In this document: positions 46,226 to 57,220 of the stretch, piece by piece
Position numbering within the stretch: the first letter of the stretch is position 1
Layout of the letters: each line of letters opens with the position of its first letter
Made by a program: the position numbers and the translations under genes
Assembly: GCF_000835495.1 (NCBI RefSeq)
Contig: NW_015622542.1
Span: 3,742,485-3,806,484 of the forward strand
Length of the DNA stretch: 64,000 nt
Source of the DNA: Cladophialophora immunda
Lineage: Eukaryota; Ascomycota; Eurotiomycetes; Chaetothyriales; Herpotrichiellaceae
Direction of reading: 5' to 3'
Notes under the pieces: model-generated
Seen by the model: only the letters and a program-made list of their open reading frames with translations
What the model was told of the DNA's origin: nothing
Databases searched by the model: none

Positions 46226-46960
46226 ACGAACGGCGGGGGCTCCTCCCAGGCCATTCACGATGAAAGCGGGGACGATGGATTTTTTTTTCTCTTGGAATAA
46301 AAAAACAAAGCTCACAGAGTCTTGGACATTCGCGCGTCGGTGCAACACAATATACATGCCAATCTCCTTTTTTTTTACTGCGCTGGGCCGGGCGGGGGTG
46401 TTGGTCGCTACATCATACATACATAGGTACCTCCCTGGATATGTACCACGGTTTGCAATGTCGATACGTCACCACTACGATGTCGACGCCCCAGCAAGCA
46501 GACGATAGCTCAACGATAAGGCCCTCGTAGAGGTTCTGCTGCGGTGGCTTCTGGCGAGGCCTCGCTTGACGGTGTGAAGACGGAGCGCGTCTGTTCATTC
46601 ACGCTGGGGATCACTGCGACTGGTGGATTGTTGTCCTATTGTAGTACAGAATCTTTCACATCTCCCAAAACCATCGATGAGGTGTTAGAAAGGTTGGGGA
46701 ATGGCCAACGTTTATCAAAGACCCTGCTTTTCTTATTTGGCGCCACTCTCTTTTTCTACAGTCGCATGAGAGGGGGGCAAGACACATGCACATGCACATG
46801 CACACTGTAGATTTCATCCTCAGCACTAGCACTTCCTTTTTGTTCTGGCGCCGATTACCCAATTCCCCCAACAAGATTCAGTCCCTCATCAAACGCCATA
46901 TGGATCGCCAACCGGAGGAACTATACGCGAGAAAGCCGGGGTGTTCCTTGGGACGCCCGT
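46226..46960. other. Intergenic region between convergent genes
   Basis: It contains the 3' flanks of the DUF3405 and GH17 genes, long T and A tracts near 46278-46305 and 46367-46377, and a hexamer repeat at 46783-46804. No gene seen. Confidence 0.5.
46783..46804 (+). repeat. Microsatellite (cacatg)3
   Basis: Three perfect cacatg copies followed by a partial copy. Intergenic. Confidence 0.8.
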
Positions 46961-48064
46961 CTAGCAGTGCATGTCGAACTTGGGCTGTCGGTCGGACGTG
47001 AAGGAGCCCCAATGCTGCTCGCTTGCAGTTTGCCCGTCGTCACCGATCGCGTCGGCCTTGCCAGGCTCGTCGAAGGCCTCGAACCAGAACAAGTCAATGC
47101 CCCAGTCCAGAATGCCGCAGACGGCGGACTGCCAATATGTCTTCATGTTGTCGTCGCCTGCTTTTGCTGCGCCAGCGTCCGTGCCGCCAGTGCCAGGCCA
47201 GCCGGTTTCTGATATGAAGGTTAGAGCCCAGTCGCCATTGAAATGGTCTGCGGAGAGTGCTGTGCTTACCGCCGTTCATGAAATGGATCTTGTCCAGGCT
47301 GCCGCTGACTTCTTGGACGTGACCAAGGGCCTGGGCCATGTCGTCAAAGTAGGTCTTTGTCGCATTCGAGATATCTTGGTACTGCCAGTAGGCAAAGCCA
47401 TTGGCGAGTCTATACCTTGGTAAGCCGCCACTCCAATCACACACAGTTGTTCGTAGCTCTTACATCAGCTGAATGCCGCTCTTGATAATGGAGTCCATGG
47501 TGCCATTATTCCAACAGTTCCAGCTGTCTGCGCTTCCAAGTTGGGTGTCGGGGTAGGACTTTTGCATGTCCGAAATCCAGCCTAGAAGATCATCGGCATT
47601 GTAGGTGCCGCGGTACATGCCCTCGGACCCGATTGTGATGCCGTACAGTGTATCGCCAAAAGATGTAGGATCTGCCTCGTCGATTGCGGCCTTCTCCCTG
47701 TCGTAAGCGCCGCCATCAGGCCTGACGTAGAATACGTCAATTAGTCTGAGTTCCTTCGGCCTGCGCTCAGAGGCGGCACTCACCACATGCCCAATAACAC
47801 CTTGATGCCTGCAGACTTGGCAGCCGGGAGGACTTCTGAAGGCGTATGGCACGGGTTGCCATACTGGTCGGAGGAAGAGTAGGTGCGAACTAACTGAGCA
47901 TCGGTGTTGCTCAGGATCGCCTTGAAGTCGGCTTCAAAGTCGGATTCGGTTTTGCAGGTGCCATCTGGGTTGGTGTTTCCCACGGCAAACCCCAGCGTTC
48001 CAGCTGCGGACACTGCCAGCGGTGCCGTAGCCAGAACCGCGGAGAGGACGTCGCGGAGTTGCAT
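46961..48064 (-). CDS. GH17 glucan endo-1,3-beta-glucosidase (Bgl2/Scw-like)
   Basis: Four exons (47784-48064, 47464-47721, 47270-47409, 46961-47208) give 308 residues, the usual size for secreted GH17 proteins. The signal peptide is LSAVLATAPLAVSAAG. The fold is recognised from GFAVGNTNPDGTC, VRTYSSSD, GIKVLLGMWPDGG, GSEGMYRG with the acid/base glutamate (about residue 127), and GETGWPGTGG with the nucleophile glutamate at about residue 227, whose codon is split by the third intron. The last exon ends in WGSFTSDRQPKFDM, the family terminus, with no GPI signal. It should act in the wall as a glucan hydrolase or transglycosylase. The acceptor of intron 2 could also be eight bases upstream (caag), which inserts Tyr-Arg region residues in frame; I prefer tatag because it gives LANGFAYW. 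Confidence 0.92.
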
Positions 48065-48536
48065 GTCGTATTTGCTGCTTAAACAAAGATCTCTGGAAGG
48101 GATGACGGTGGTTTGGATTGTGAATCTCGCGCAGGAGAGGCTCAAGCTCCGGGAAGGTGGAAAAGAAGGACTCCGATGACAGGAAGAACGACGAAAAGAG
48201 TGACTGAAATGGGTGATATTGCAAGACAAAGGAAGAAAAATGGTCGACGGCTGAAGGGCAAACACGGTCTTACCCCAGAAGTCTGGAGATGCATCCCCTT
48301 TGCATTGACGCGCCTGAACCGTTGTCCCTGACTATTCCGTTCCGGGAACTTACACATTGCCGCCTTATTACACTCCGCAGCGCCTCATTGCGGCTAGTGC
48401 AAGCCTGACGCCAAGGCTAATCAAGGACCAAGATGGTAAGGACAAGGCTAGCGGTAGCAGATAGATCTTATTGAGACCGCCAGATAGTAGAAAGTATCGG
48501 TAAAACAGGTCTAGAGACGAAGCAGATGTCAACACA
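48065..48536. other. Intergenic region, promoter of the GH17 gene
   Basis: This 472-base stretch holds the upstream region of the glucanase gene and the 3' flank of the multicopper oxidase gene, both minus. No gene seen. Confidence 0.55.
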
Positions 48537-50462
48537 TCATGCTGAGCACAGCCCCAGCACATCTGAAGGTATAGTCCACGTCCTCATAATATCGTTCCTG
48601 GCCTGAAATTGCATGAGGAGACCTGCCTCCATGTGCCAACTTATGTGGCAGTGCAAGGCCCATAGTCCCGGATTGTCTGCAACAAACCGGATGAGTGCCC
48701 ACCCATACGCATCAATCATGAGCGTGTCCCGTCTCATGACATTTGACAGTGTCTTGTTCAAGCCATCGTAGGTCGACCAATCAAAGTATTGATCCGGCGA
48801 GGAGGCAAGAACCCAGAAAGTATGACCGTGGAAATGGAACGGGTGAGCCCCTTCGTCGTAGTTAGTGATCAATAGATCCACCACGGCGTATTCGGGGATG
48901 TCAATGACATATTGACTGGCACTGAATGCCGAGCTGACTCCAGAAGTCGTGAACGAGGCGTTGGCCGCCTGGAGGCCCGCCACAGCTTGGTTCAGTGTGG
49001 GCACATCGGCCATGACCCAGGACGTGCCGTTGATATAGGCTCGATCCAGGGCATAGTCTCCAATCTGGAAGTTTGCCGCAATAGCATACATTGTCGTGGC
49101 GGGTGGTGCTTCTGCTTCGAAGAATGGTGTCAGCAATGACGAGTTCAGGCCAACACACTGGACATCCACTGCGTCCTTCCAGTCCGTCGAGTTTGTTGGG
49201 TCCTGTGTGCTGTTGGTATATGTTATCAGAGCCCTCACGTTAGGGTCCAGGACTGGATTGGGTCCTCCAAAGCAGAATGTGTTCATCTGTGCTCGCATCC
49301 AGTAATTCGACCCCGCCGACTGATTGGCGTTGATGACGATTGAGTACCTCTGCGCCACGGCAATGTCCAGTCGATGCACCGAGAGAGGTTCGGTTGCGGT
49401 CCCGTCCGCTTCAATGACGGAGAGGGGATGGTTGTCTATGGAGAATTCAAATGTCCCGAAAGCCCCCGTATTGATCAACCGATATCGATACCGTTTGCCG
49501 TGCTCGACTGTCAACACCGCACGTGTCGAGTTTTGTTCGCAAACATAGCCACTGTCGGAATCGAGTGTTGAACAATTGAAATAGTTGGTCCCCTGGATCA
49601 AGCCGTTGTCAGGAACAGGTTCGCTATTTTCACTGCCACTGGCGAGGTAGTCGGGCAGAAGTGCCTGACTATAGTCGTGGTACCAGTCTTGGATAAGCAC
49701 GACCTGGTCCACGTCGTAGTACTTCTGCATCTTGACCTCGTCTGGCGAGTGGACAATTAGGGGTCCCACGGGGCCATCACCATTCGTAGTCGAATAGTGT
49801 GTATGGTACCAATAAGTTCCAAACTGGTTTTCCACGGTGAAGTTGTAGGTGAAGCTTGCGCCTGGGGGAATCGGACATTGAGTTATCCCAGACGTTCCGT
49901 CCATCCAGTTTGTACCATTCTGATACAGCCCATGCCAGTGAAAGGCGGTGCCGTTCGGGAGGTTGTTCTGAACATGGACGAGGATCCGATCGCCCATATT
50001 GGCACGGATCAGCGGGCCTGGGAAACGGCCATTGATGGCGATGACCTGGCGAAAGACACCATCCGGCGACAGCTCGATTTCACCGACGGTGAAGTTATAT
50101 TCGCGTGTGGTCGGTGGCGCATTGAAATCCCATCCTGCTATGTCGAGGGTGTAGTCTTCCACGTTTGATCTCCATGGAGGGACCAGCAGCGATGCTTGTG
50201 AGTCCTCGCTGGGCGACGAACTGTTCGAGGGCGATGGAGACCCAGTGGCACTGTTCGATTGTCCCTTGTGGGAGTGTTTTAGTCCCAACCCAAGACCTAG
50301 CCCTAGCGCCAGTCCAAGGACCACCACGACAACAACCACAAAGAGGGCGATGTACGTTGTCCTCCGCGAGCCTTTCGACTGTGTCCCAGGACCTTTGGCA
50401 GCTGTCGCACCGGCTGAGGGAGCAACATTCTGCTCGTGGGCGCCCTTTGGCTCTGCAGACAT
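48537..50462 (-). CDS. Laccase-like multicopper oxidase with N-terminal membrane anchor
   Basis: One exon of 641 residues. Residues 1-35 are hydrophilic and basic before a membrane helix of Val, Leu and Gly at about 37-61. There is no cleavable signal, so the protein is a type II anchor with a Ser/Pro-rich stalk. Three cupredoxin domains follow. The copper ligand motifs are all present: HWHG near residue 175, HTHY near 220, HPFHFHGH near 539 and HCHISWHMEAGL near 604. The type 1 axial position is Leu, as in higher-potential laccases. Many N-glycosylation sites are visible. It oxidises phenols, metals or another donor with reduction of oxygen to water; the donor is not known. Nearby genes include a Ccc1-type iron/manganese transporter, so a metal oxidase role is possible, but I could not check the ferroxidase residues by alignment. 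Confidence 0.92.
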   Translation of the reverse strand: MSAEPKGAHEQNVAPSAGATAAKGPGTQSKGSRRTTYIALFVVVVVVVLGLALGLGLGLGLKHSHKGQSNSATGSPSPSNSSSPSEDSQASLLVPPWRSNVEDYTLDIAGWDFNAPPTTREYNFTVGEIELSPDGVFRQVIAINGRFPGPLIRANMGDRILVHVQNNLPNGTAFHWHGLYQNGTNWMDGTSGITQCPIPPGASFTYNFTVENQFGTYWYHTHYSTTNGDGPVGPLIVHSPDEVKMQKYYDVDQVVLIQDWYHDYSQALLPDYLASGSENSEPVPDNGLIQGTNYFNCSTLDSDSGYVCEQNSTRAVLTVEHGKRYRYRLINTGAFGTFEFSIDNHPLSVIEADGTATEPLSVHRLDIAVAQRYSIVINANQSAGSNYWMRAQMNTFCFGGPNPVLDPNVRALITYTNSTQDPTNSTDWKDAVDVQCVGLNSSLLTPFFEAEAPPATTMYAIAANFQIGDYALDRAYINGTSWVMADVPTLNQAVAGLQAANASFTTSGVSSAFSASQYVIDIPEYAVVDLLITNYDEGAHPFHFHGHTFWVLASSPDQYFDWSTYDGLNKTLSNVMRRDTLMIDAYGWALIRFVADNPGLWALHCHISWHMEAGLLMQFQARNDIMRTWTIPSDVLGLCSA

Positions 50463-51601
50463 ATCTTTGGGCTATGTTTCCTGGCAGCTCGATTGATCTC
50501 GATGACACGCAGTCAACAACTAGGTGATGTCGAATGGCTTGTAAAGGTATACACGAAGGAGACTCAATCTCACCAGCGGGGCGTCTGTTCGAGTTTGCCA
50601 CCCATATCTCCCTCGCTGATCCCCGCCATGGCGGCAGAAATACAATCCACGAATGATACTCCTACCTGGTCGCCACGGGCAGCGCGCCGGTCTAGCCGTG
50701 TGATCCGTTTGCAGAATCTTCGCTCTCCTCGTACAGCTGCCCAGATCGGTGTAGGCGGACGTTGTGGCTCGGATGGCCACCAACGCAAATGGCAAGGCTG
50801 CTGTTGGGTCGCGCTCGGTTAAAATGGCACACTGGCACTCTCGCAAGGGCGCTGCTTGACGTTGCCTGGGCGTGCGAGAACCGAGACGCGGCCATACTCC
50901 GAAAAGCCTCTGGTGACCAGCCTTTCCGTGGTCTCCATCCTATCAGACAGAACACGTTTCTAAGCAAAGTGTCCATGCTTGAAGCTTGCTAGAGATGCAT
51001 GATGTACAAATCATGGAGTGCAGTTGGAAGAAAGAAGTCGAGCCAAGCCACACGTGCGCGAGCCTCACCAGTGGTTGGCCCGCTGCCTTGGCGCCCGGAG
51101 CTCAGTGCCAATAGCGGGAGGTTGGTAGGGTCGTATGAACCCCACTCTTGGATCCACCGACCTCTATGCTGTCTCCACCAAGGCTCCATTGCTGTTCCCA
51201 CTCTCTGCTCAAGCTTTGACAAGGTATTCTAGAGATCGTGCCGCTAAAAGCTTCGACTGCAGCTTTGTTTGGTGGGTAGCATGCCCCTCACAGACGATGC
51301 TTTTTTGCAGCTTGTCTCGTTACCAGGAAAGGCAACGCCGAGCATGCGATGGCCCAAAAGCCTGGTCAAAAGATACGCTGTGCGCGAGCGCATGCTCACA
51401 GCTTTGGTCCAGCCGCAACGAGAGCTCCCTGGACCTTGGGGACATGGCCTGGCAATCACATTGGAGCTCTGCTTGCTGCTACGCACGTCTGCGGAAAAAC
51501 CATAAAAGAGCTCGTCGCCCGAGACGCTGCCTCCTCGCTTTCTGTCAGATCCTGCATCCTCGCGAGCTGTATTAGAAACGCACTCGAGAAGCTCTTCCAT
51601 C
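50463..51601. promoter_or_regulatory. Divergent promoter region, multicopper oxidase and acid phosphatase
   Basis: About 1.1 kb between two divergent genes. No supported gene lies in it; frames on both strands are short. It should carry both promoters. Confidence 0.45.
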
Positions 51602-52807
51602 ATGATGAAGTCTATCGCTTTGCTCGTTGCTGCGGGCTCTCTAGCAGCTGCCGTTCCTTACCAATCCCCCCCTCCTGTCTCGACCATTGAGCCCTCGCTC
51701 ACCCAAATTGAGCAGTCTGCTGCCACCGCGACCAGCCTGTCCCCCGTGAGCAATGTCAAGGGTGTGGCTTTCAGCCGCTTCTACCAGATCTGGCTGGAGA
51801 ACATCGACTACTCTGCAGCCGCCGGCGACCCGAACCAGCAGTTCCTAGCCACGCAAGGCATCACGTTGACCAACTACTTCGCTACCACTCACCCCTCGGA
51901 ACCCAACTACTGTGCTGCAGCTGGTGGTGACAACTTTGGCATGGACAACGATGATTTCCATCAAATCCCTGCGGACATTGCTACTGTCGTCGACCTGCTC
52001 GACACAAAGGGAATCAGCTGGGCGGAATATCAGGAAGACATCCCGTTCCCTGGTTTCCAGGGCTTCAACTACTCCAACCAGGTCACCTTTGCCAACGACT
52101 ACGTTCGCAAGCACGATCCTTTGATCCTCTACAAGTCGGTCACGAACAATGCCACCCGACGTGCGTTGATCAAGGGTTTCGATGGCTTCGCGAACGACCT
52201 CGCCAACAAGACCCTGCCTCAGTGGGCGTTTATTACCCCCAACATGACCAACGATGCCCACGACACCAACGTCACCTTTGGTTCGCAGTGGCTGCGCAAC
52301 TTCATGACCCCGCTCCTGGCCAACGAGTACTTCATGAACGACACGTTGGTCCTCCTCACCTTCGACGAGAACGAGTCGTACGGCATCCAGAACAAAGTGT
52401 TCTCTATCCTCCTCGGCGGCGCCGTCCCCGCACACTTGAAGGGCACCACGGACAACACCTTCTACAACCACTACTCGACCATCTCCTCCGTCTCCCAGAA
52501 CTGGGGCCTGCCGTCGCTGGGCCGCTGGGACTGCCACGCCAACGTCTTCGAGCTGGTGGCGAACAAGACCGGCTACAAGAACGCCAACGTCAACACCAAG
52601 GGACTCTTCTTCAACTCGTCGTACCCCGGCCCCGTCTCGGACGACGAGTATGTTTCTGCATGGCCGATCCCGACCAACGCCTCGACCTGCGCCCATGGCA
52701 AAGGCGTGTTGAAATCCGTGGTGAACACCTTCAAGGGCAAGGCCGCTACCCTCAACTACACCAACCCATATCCCTATGACGCACTGACCGGCAACAATGT
52801 GCCATAA
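51602..52807 (+). CDS. Secreted acid phosphatase (phosphoesterase family PF04185)
   Basis: One exon of 401 residues, with two adjacent ATG codons at 51602 and 51605. A signal peptide (IALLVAAGSLAAAVP) is followed by the phosphoesterase core. Motifs are FYQIWLENIDYSAA, THPSEPNYCAAAGGDNFGMDNDD, TFDENESYG and FYNHYSTISSVSQNWGLPSLGRWD. This is the pattern of fungal phosphate-repressible acid phosphatases (PhoA of aspergilli) rather than phospholipase C. Several NxT/NxS glycosylation sites suit a secreted enzyme. It should release phosphate from monoesters outside the cell or in the wall. Its relative, a phospholipase C-like gene, lies 2.8 kb further on, with a Ccc1-type transporter between them. 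Confidence 0.9.
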   Translation: MMKSIALLVAAGSLAAAVPYQSPPPVSTIEPSLTQIEQSAATATSLSPVSNVKGVAFSRFYQIWLENIDYSAAAGDPNQQFLATQGITLTNYFATTHPSEPNYCAAAGGDNFGMDNDDFHQIPADIATVVDLLDTKGISWAEYQEDIPFPGFQGFNYSNQVTFANDYVRKHDPLILYKSVTNNATRRALIKGFDGFANDLANKTLPQWAFITPNMTNDAHDTNVTFGSQWLRNFMTPLLANEYFMNDTLVLLTFDENESYGIQNKVFSILLGGAVPAHLKGTTDNTFYNHYSTISSVSQNWGLPSLGRWDCHANVFELVANKTGYKNANVNTKGLFFNSSYPGPVSDDEYVSAWPIPTNASTCAHGKGVLKSVVNTFKGKAATLNYTNPYPYDALTGNNVP

Positions 52808-53543
52808 AGAGCTTTAGCCGCGATGACAAGCGTGTTGGGAAACGATGCTATATGAGTGGCTATGTACTGCGAACGAATCAAAGATAGTTAGTTAATAAGC
52901 AAAATAGCCTACAATAAAATAGCTAGTTTTCCACTGCGTGGCTGATCCCCGACTGCCGACTTCGAGTAATAATTGCCTTTGTAGCCGGAGCGATTGCTGC
53001 TTCGTGCTCGTACCGGTCCTCCGAATGCAGCCAATGTAGGTATTCCAGGGGCCAGAAAGTTCCGCCTTCCACTTCCTGTACCACAATCGGGCTCAGACAA
53101 CGTGGGTAGAACGCATCCTCTGGCCGCAAAAGCCGCACGTTGCGACGGGATCATTCCCAAATCAGGCTGTGGTACCTCGGACCCTCCCCCCCAGCGAGAG
53201 CGAACAAGGCAGGGCAGCTTCGAGCAGCGACTACGAATAGCAAGCTGGCCGTTTGTCAATAGCTCAAAGCTATTTGTCCGGATTGCAACGGTACGGACCC
53301 CGTAGAGGAGGAAGCGTGCTACGCATCCTGAATCCTGATCGCCTAGTACCCACGACTGTCCCATTCCTGGCGACTCGTGCTCGGCGAGTGCCGTACCTTG
53401 AGCATATGATTGGCTACATACCAGAAGCAGCAACTCCTTCCAAAGACCAATGAGAACCCTTCCAATGTGCACAAGCAGAGATAGTCAGCAAGCCCTCTTT
53501 TTTGTTTTCTGGAATCCTTCCACCACAGCTCGTCTAAGTTGGA
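52808..53543. other. Intergenic region between convergent genes
   Basis: It contains the 3' flanks of the acid phosphatase and Ccc1-like genes. A 187-codon minus frame (52909-53472) is open but has no conserved motif and no promoter room, so I leave it out. Confidence 0.45.
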
Positions 53544-54437
53544 CTACTGCAACGAGCTGAACAGCCGAACAACACCCATGGCGCAACCTGCTGCTGCGCC
53601 TCCAATGACCACCATCTGCCCCGCACCGCCGAGATTGCATCTCACGCATCTCCAACCTCGCCATCCCTCGACGAACCCTGTCTTGACGTAGCCAAAAGCA
53701 AACAACGCTACAATCATCACGCTGATGCTCCATATCAACCCATCCGTGACCCGGCTGGTGAAGAAGTAGGGGAGCAGCGGTACAAAGCCACCAATGAAAT
53801 ACCCCAACGCAATCGTAATGGCGCAGACCACCGCCCGACTGGGCGCGGGCTCTGGTGTGTTGTGTTGGAAGTGCATGAGGAAGTTCACCACCGTGTCGGG
53901 ACTGTTCGAAGTCATGAGTTGGTGGGTAAAGTCCTTGAGGAGGGAAGGTGAGAGGTGGTAGGGTGCGAAGATGGACGTGATTTCCGAGGACAGATTTCTG
54001 CTCGATTCGAGCACCTGTGACCGTGTCGAGCGGTAAGTGGCGTTGTATGCTGCTTCTTCGCTTTTGGCACCCAGGTAGCCGCCCAAGCCCATGGAGATTG
54101 CTCCTGCAATGAGCTCGGCGAGACCACCAAAGACGACAACCTTCGTGTCACCCAGGGCAGAGAGGCCGGCGGTAAGGGCGAAGGGCACCGTCAAGCCATC
54201 TGAGAGGCCGATGATAGCATCCGATACTATCCTTGCATTGATCGGGCTGCGCTCTCTCTGTGGTGGTGGAGGCAGAGGACTGTCATACACAGTCTCCGCC
54301 GAGGACTGACTGCTTGTTTCGATCGCCAGCATGGCGTCTTTCTCCGCGTCAGCGGGCACCGCTGTATACGATCGCTTCATCATAGCTTTGAACATGGCAG
54401 CCATGGCATTGGTATCTTCGAAACTGTCGATTGACAT
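53544..54437 (-). CDS. Ccc1/VIT-family vacuolar iron/manganese transporter
   Basis: One exon of 297 residues. The N-terminal 65 residues are hydrophilic. The conserved start of the VIT fold follows: ISDAIIGLSDGLTVPFALTAGLSALG, spaced over about residues 70-95, then GGLAELIAGAISMGLGGYLG, the second helix with its Glu and Met metal-site residues. A charged cytosolic segment of about 80 residues and three further helices complete the five-helix layout. The family moves ferrous iron or manganese from the cytosol into the vacuole. Length and topology are normal. Position next to the multicopper oxidase and two phosphatases may mean co-regulated nutrient handling, but this is inference. Confidence 0.9.
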   Translation of the reverse strand: MSIDSFEDTNAMAAMFKAMMKRSYTAVPADAEKDAMLAIETSSQSSAETVYDSPLPPPPQRERSPINARIVSDAIIGLSDGLTVPFALTAGLSALGDTKVVVFGGLAELIAGAISMGLGGYLGAKSEEAAYNATYRSTRSQVLESSRNLSSEITSIFAPYHLSPSLLKDFTHQLMTSNSPDTVVNFLMHFQHNTPEPAPSRAVVCAITIALGYFIGGFVPLLPYFFTSRVTDGLIWSISVMIVALFAFGYVKTGFVEGWRGWRCVRCNLGGAGQMVVIGGAAAGCAMGVVRLFSSLQ

Positions 54438-55633
54438 ATTGAACGGAAAATCTCTTTGAGCGTAGAGTCTTGGTTGGTAACTCTTGTTGCAGTCGAAATA
54501 ACAAAATGTATGTTCTCAGCAGATGCAGAGACTCAGAGGTAGAGAAGATGGAGATGAACTGCCTAGGGTCGAGGAGGAACTCGCGCAAAGGAGGGAGGCT
54601 GGGCGCATTCGAGCTATAGGGATTCCTCAACATCCGTCTGCCTTACCGGTTTTGCCTTGCACGGTAATGGGCCGTGATACGAATGTAACACAACCAGAAG
54701 CTGGAACCACGATGCAACAAGCTTGCTTTCGATCTCTTCTTACCTTCCTGATGGAGAACCACCTCGAACTCTCGACGTCGGCAACGATGCTAGGAGCTTG
54801 CCTAGTGGGAGAGCAACGGAATCATGGTCACTTGAACGCCTGTCGATAGGCAACATGGCCTCGGTAGAACAAAAATTTGTGGCCGATGGGCCTTAGCGTG
54901 GTGGAAGGAATAGAGTGCAAGCAGCTCAGGAACATAAGCCTCATGCGGCATGACGATCGCATTACCCTGTCCACTCGAGCCCGTGGGCAACTTGGCTTAT
55001 CAATCACAAAGAAATGAATGCGATTGGGCTTTCCTAGCAACACGGCAACGGCACAGGAGTCAGGGTCAGGGCAAGCATCGGCCAAGCTCCCCACGCTTGC
55101 TTGACCTTCCGTTCAAAGCTTGATAGTGCATAAGTGGGTCATGTACAACGCTAATGCACGTCCCGCCCCGCTGGGATCAAAAGTCCCCACAGCATCCACT
55201 TGACGAGGCTATCAGCCTGTTCCGTGGTCGTCGACGGCAGCATTCATTTGTATTCCAACCTTCGGGCAGTCAACACAGCACTCTGCCGAAGCTCGATATC
55301 CACTCGTAACCTACTGCATGTCCTCAAACTTTGAATGGGCGTTTATGCCGTTCTCAGAAGGTGACATGCCGGTCGTTGCGCCTTGCTCCAATGCTAAAGG
55401 CACGGGAATCACGGCATTGGCTATGGACCTTTGTACGGCACTTGCGATGAGAAACTGGAGCGTCATGTGTGTCTATCAGTTGTAGAGAACTGTCCGGGAA
55501 GACGCCGCTGAGGAAAAGTCTGCATGTCAAGGCACGAGGTGTGTAGAAGGCATAAATTTGAGTGCCCCTGCCTCTTTCCATGGAGGCCGGCAAGTGCGAA
55601 CAACAGAAAGCAACCCATTTTTTTCGTTCTAGA
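54438..55633. promoter_or_regulatory. Divergent promoter region, Ccc1-like and phospholipase-like genes
   Basis: About 1.2 kb between divergent starts. No gene-like frame was found. The phospholipase frame is open upstream to 55562 and an alternative ATG exists at 55580; the ATG at 55634 is preferred because it gives a clean signal peptide. Confidence 0.45.
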
Positions 55634-57220
55634 ATGGCAACTCTCCTTTCTCTTCTGAGTGCTTCTGCGCTCATCTCCCACACTGCAGCTCTCCCAGTCA
55701 ACCGACAAGCATCAATATGGTCAGGGCTGAGCTCGAAGATCACCCATGTTGTTTACCTGATGATGGAGAACCACTCCTTCGACAACATCGCCGGATACTG
55801 GGACTTTAACGACATTGACAACTTGCGCAACATCACTTTCTGTAACGAGTTCACCAACCCAAACTGGACCGTCTGGAATGAGCCCTTGATGATCTGCGCC
55901 GGCAAGTACGAGGCCGAAGTACCACTCAAAGACCCCGACCATAATTTTGCGGGCACCAGCTACGAGATTTACCGCAAATGGCAGCCAACCGCGGACGATG
56001 TCCCTGACATGTCGGGCTTCATCGAGAGACAGTCCGAAAGGTACAATGCAACACCGGGAGACTCCTCTTTCGTTATCAAGGCTTACGACCCATCTATGGC
56101 GACCACTCTGACCACTTTGGCCCAAAACTATGCTTTCTGGGACACTTACTTTGCAGAGCATCCCGGGCCCACCAATCCCAACAGGCAATTTGCAACCTCA
56201 GGCTCGAGCTGTGGCTATGTGGACAACACCGACCAGGCCTCTGGCTGGTTCAGCAACACCACCGGCACGACCTGTGCGGTCTCCATCTTTGAATCCCTAT
56301 CCAACAAGAATATTTCCTGGAAGAACTACTACGAAACCGATATCATCGACGCATATATGTATAAGTGGGTCCAGGACAACGCCATGGACCGACTTGTCCA
56401 TGCGGATCAGTTTTACAAAGACCTCGCGAATAACGAGCTGCCCCAGTTCTCTTACATCAACCCGGAATGTTGTACTATTGACTCTATGCATCCTACTAGC
56501 AACATGGCTGCGGGAGAAATGATGATCAAGCATCTCTATGACTCTCTCCGCAACTCCTCGTACTGGGATAATCTGTAAGGCTGCTCTCCTCCCCTTGTTG
56601 CGCAAGCTGTCTTGGCTAATTGGTCCTCGATAAAACAGGCTTCTGATCATGTAAGCCCATCACCAAAACCCACTATTAGTTGTTGTCTCGGGTTCTGTTT
56701 AAAGGCTGTGGCCTGTTGTCTGATCTCGTTTCCCCCCTTCGGACGCTGACTTCAGGGTAACAGTAACTTCGATGAACACGGAGGGTTCGCCGACCACGTC
56801 CCTCCTCCCGTGGGCGTCCCCGCGCCTGACGACGGCATCACGTTCTCAGGCATGTCGGACGGCCACAACGTAACGTACGACTACACGCGGCTGGGCGTGC
56901 GGGTCCCTGCGTTCGCCATCTCGCCCTGGATCCCGCCTAACACACTCATCCACGACGAGGGCACCATGTACGCCGAGAACTCGGCATACACGCACACGTC
57001 AATGCTGCATTTCCTGCAGGAGCTGTGGGGACTGGAGGGGCTGAACAACCGTGTCCAGTGGGCCAAGACGTTCGAGCACATCTTTGCCGACACTCCGCAA
57101 GAGGGCGGCGGTATGATGAGCCTGCCCAGCCCGGTCTGGCATGCTGGGTTCGGTCAGCCGGAGCCGGAAGCCTTCTATCTGTTGAACCAGGACGAGAGCT
57201 ACTATGCAAGCTTGGATTGA
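55634..57220 (+). CDS. Secreted phospholipase C / phosphoesterase (PF04185)
   Basis: Three exons give 469 residues: 55634-56574, a 12-base exon 56639-56650, and 56764-57220. Introns are 64 and 113 bases. The signal peptide is TLLSLLSASALISHTAALP. The catalytic core begins with THVVYLMMENHSFDNIAGYW, whose ENHSFD is the metal/nucleophile region of bacterial-type phospholipase C and acid phosphatases. The micro-exon encodes the middle of the LLLIINFDEHGGFADHVPPP core; without it the frame is lost. Other family segments are PGPTNPNRQFATSGSS, YKWVQDNAMD, and GVRVPAFAISPWI. The likely reaction is hydrolysis of phosphodiester head groups outside the cell. The exact lipid is unknown. It shares its family with the acid phosphatase gene on the other side of the Ccc1 gene. 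Confidence 0.9.

Noticed and set aside
45062..46420. A 452-codon minus-strand frame opposite the DUF3405 gene
   Set aside because: It is the antisense shadow of a strongly conserved coding region; its peptide has no family features.
51845..52696. A 283-codon minus-strand frame opposite the acid phosphatase
   Set aside because: Antisense shadow; Val/Arg/Gly-rich composition typical of reversed G/C-rich codons.
52909..53472. A 187-codon open frame on the minus strand
   Set aside because: It has no recognisable domain, its composition is chance-like, and it lies between two convergent 3' ends without promoter room.
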